Position numbers and translations under genes: made by a program. From NCBI GenBank assembly GCA_903832665.1, contig CAILCG010000014.1, positions 310,001 to 374,000 of the forward strand: a stretch of DNA of 64,000 nucleotides, given 5' to 3'. This stretch comes from an uncultured Methanomicrobiales archaeon (GTDB lineage Archaea; Halobacteriota; Methanomicrobia; Methanomicrobiales; Methanospirillaceae). Shown here piece after piece: positions 62,528 to 64,000 of this stretch; the stretch's first letter is position 1; the number at the start of each line of letters is the position of its first letter. The notes beneath the pieces were generated by a model that was given only the letters and a program-made list of their open reading frames with translations, searched no databases and was not told the origin of the DNA.

Positions 62528-62588
62528 CGGGGGTCAAGGGCATGCACCCCTTGGGCCGCCTCCCCCTCTGGGGGAGAGAGGGGGTCAC
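62528..62588 (+). repeat. dispersed repeat R2, copy 2
   Basis: Same orientation as copy 1 at 33290: GGGGGTCAAGGGC, TGCACCCCTTGGGC, GCCTCCCCCT and GGGGGAGAGAGGGGGTCA are shared, with only a few substitutions over 60 bases. Confidence 0.8.
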
Positions 62589-62719
62589 ACACATAGTGAT
62601 CGAAAGTGAAGGAGGAGACAAGCGAATGAGTGGACAAGATAAGGAGCTGCCCAGAGAAAATAGAGAATTTCGCCAAAGCAAAAAAATGCGTTTAAAAAAA
62701 AGCAGAAACACCGGACCGT

Positions 62720-63580
62720 TCAGACCAGCGGTTCCGGCTGTTGCTCCGAGAGCGCAGGAAGGCGGGTGGTCTTGAAGAGGACCTGATCGCTGCTCTGCCG
62801 GATCTTTTCTATGATGAGGTCTTTTGCTTTTTTCGTGATGGCAAAGATCGGGACCGCCACCCCGGCCTGGAGAAGCGCTTTTTTGCCGGCAACTTCCCGG
62901 AGTGTCTTTGACGCACAGGACGTAACAAAGTCGGCTGCCGAGACCAGCATCTCGGCCTCTTCGTGGTTAAGCCCCGTCACATGGACGCCAAATATGACTG
63001 CATCGGGATAGCGCTTCCGGATCTCCCGTGCTTCCGCGGGGATCGCGACCGTGACCGCGACATTTTTGTACCCGAGTTCATAGGCCCGCGCTATGCCGGC
63101 CATCTGGTCAAGTCCTGCATGTGCCTTGTCGATCACGATCCCACCGTTCTCCTCAATCCGGTGAATTACATCAGCGTAAGGAACCGTCTTGACCAGGCCC
63201 GACATCCGGCCGCCGATCCCCTGCACCAGCGCGGGTTTCGTCACCAGAACCGTTCCCGCGCCATCACAGGCAAGGACAACGGCATCGATCGTGCCCGCTG
63301 ATAGGCCAAAACTGATAAGTTCCGAGGCCCCGAACCCGACAAACCCCCGGGTATCGGAGACTTCGCGCCCGGGGGTGCACATGCCCCACGCTTTGATCCG
63401 GTGCTCGATATTTGCCTTCACGGATTCCTTGTCAAGGATTGTAAGGGGATGAGCGAATTTTTTCGTGAGCGGGCATGAGGTGATTCGTGCTTCCCCCACT
63501 TCGACAACCTCACCGTTCCGTATTACGACCCGGCACCTGCCGACTGCTTCGAGAATGTGTTCATCGGAATTCTTGGTCAT
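62720..63580 (-). CDS. methanogenesis marker protein 8 (DUF2099)
   Basis: A 286-residue protein of the DUF2099 family, one of the markers conserved in methanogens, with unproved role near methyl-CoM reductase. It begins MTKNSDEHILEAVGRCRVVI and has ARITSCPLTKKFAHPLTILD, AWGMCTPGREVSDTRGFVGF, AVVLACDGAGTVLVTKPALV and TSCASKTLREVAGKKALLQA, with Cys at family positions. ATG 63580 is chosen; the frame extends 58 codons further up without similarity. Confidence 0.92.
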   Translation of the reverse strand: MTKNSDEHILEAVGRCRVVIRNGEVVEVGEARITSCPLTKKFAHPLTILDKESVKANIEHRIKAWGMCTPGREVSDTRGFVGFGASELISFGLSAGTIDAVVLACDGAGTVLVTKPALVQGIGGRMSGLVKTVPYADVIHRIEENGGIVIDKAHAGLDQMAGIARAYELGYKNVAVTVAIPAEAREIRKRYPDAVIFGVHVTGLNHEEAEMLVSAADFVTSCASKTLREVAGKKALLQAGVAVPIFAITKKAKDLIIEKIRQSSDQVLFKTTRLPALSEQQPEPLV

Positions 63581-63691
63581 GGATATCAGTGATGAGTATT
63601 TTGAGCTGGGGGATAATGAGGCATTGCATGATCCACGACCGGACCGGGGGATCTTAATTATCGCAGGGTGCCACAAAAATAGAACACAACC

Positions 63692-63991
63692 ATGACATCT
63701 CCCTGCCAGACGCCCGTCCCGCCGTTTCCCGGCTGGGTTCGATGCGATTACCACACATCCCGCCCGGTAACGGGAGAGGATGTTGCAGCATTTTAGGGAA
63801 AGGAGGAGCTCTATGTCCGGGAGACACCCTCAGGCCTGGTGAATATTATTTATAAGTTCGGACTTCTCGAACTCCATTGCATAATCGGAGAGTCTAAGAT
63901 AGAAGTCTGGTTAAACCCGGAGAACGGCGCCTATCCCTCAGAATATCTCGAAGCCCTGCTCTCGACAAGATTTGAAAACATTGCAGCCTGA
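63692..63991 (+). pseudogene. uncharacterised small protein split by an in-frame TAG
   Basis: The frame from ATG 63692 reads 34 codons (MTSPCQTPVPPFPGWVRCDY ... VTGEDVAAF), meets TAG at 63794-63796, and goes on in the same frame for 64 more codons (GKEELYVRETPSGLVNIIYK and IEVWLNPENGAYPSEYLEAL) to TGA. Both parts read as one coherent protein of 99 positions. Without readthrough the second part could start at GTG 63839 (50 residues). An alternative ATG at 63813 with AGGAGG reads only nine codons. Family not recognised. Confidence 0.5.
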
Positions 63992-64000
63992 AGAAGAAGG

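Larger units (their letters stand above)
62022..62719. other. intergenic region with repeats R3 and R2
   Basis: No gene is supported. It contains R3 copy 2 (62221-62386) and R2 copy 2 (62528-62588). An 86-residue rightward frame at 62515-62775 arises from R2 and the end of the marker 8 gene and is not called. Confidence 0.5.

Overview
The window reads as chromosomal DNA of a hydrogenotrophic, formate-using methanogen, most likely of the order Methanomicrobiales (Methanoregula-like). It carries F420-dependent formate dehydrogenase (fdhAB), two formylmethanofuran dehydrogenase loci (fwd/fmd), the methyl-coenzyme M reductase activation ATPase AtwA, methanogenesis marker 8, a large multi-PAS histidine kinase and archaeal RNase J. 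No rRNA, tRNA or CRISPR array was recognised. The genus is inference.

Region 1 (1-24.4 kb) is a Mo/W redox and sulfur-trafficking neighbourhood. The 3' part of fdhA and fdhB are followed by a MoeA-type cofactor gene and a SagB-type nitroreductase. Then comes a first fwd locus (G-D-B plus a chimeric FwdA/FwdC protein). An 11-kb block of sulfur- or selenium-handling genes follows: OsmC, a C_GCAxxG_C_C protein, a double-cubane cluster protein with its activase, two YeeE/YedE membrane proteins, TusA, a triple-DsrE fusion, a second TusA-like protein, a sulfite-reductase-like protein, a rubredoxin and a cysteine desulfurase. A complete fwd operon (G-D-B-A-C) closes the region. The incomplete locus has exactly the form expected if a G-D-B-A-C operon lost about 1.8 kb in frame from inside fwdA to inside fwdC.

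Region 2 (25-37.7 kb) holds membrane and transport genes: a broken lipoprotein, a DUF350-like protein, a CDF transporter, a broken cupredoxin, and an Nramp-like transporter with a PRC/MgtE-N/CBS partner. It also holds a hairpin-rich intergenic stretch, RNase J, a truncated PPK2, a pirin and two membrane or lipoproteins. Region 3 (38-49 kb) is a rearranged zone: a response regulator, a kinase 3' fragment joined to a truncated type III res gene, a YhcG-like nuclease, a mod methyltransferase and a nine-PAS histidine kinase broken at three sites.

Region 4 (49-64 kb) has a Kup potassium transporter, an Mrr-like gene with an in-frame TAG, small membrane proteins, a membrane-anchored HTH regulator and a histidine kinase. 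It also has an AtwA/Mrp/DUF134/DUF5320 block sharing a palindromic operator-like motif around TCATATGAG, a small siroheme protein and marker 8.

Four copies of a 220-260 bp intergenic repeat and two copies each of two other repeats are spread over the window. At least nine reading-frame breaks fall mostly on short homopolymers, so the sequence probably carries indel errors. Broken genes are marked as such, with the caveat that many may be intact in the cell.
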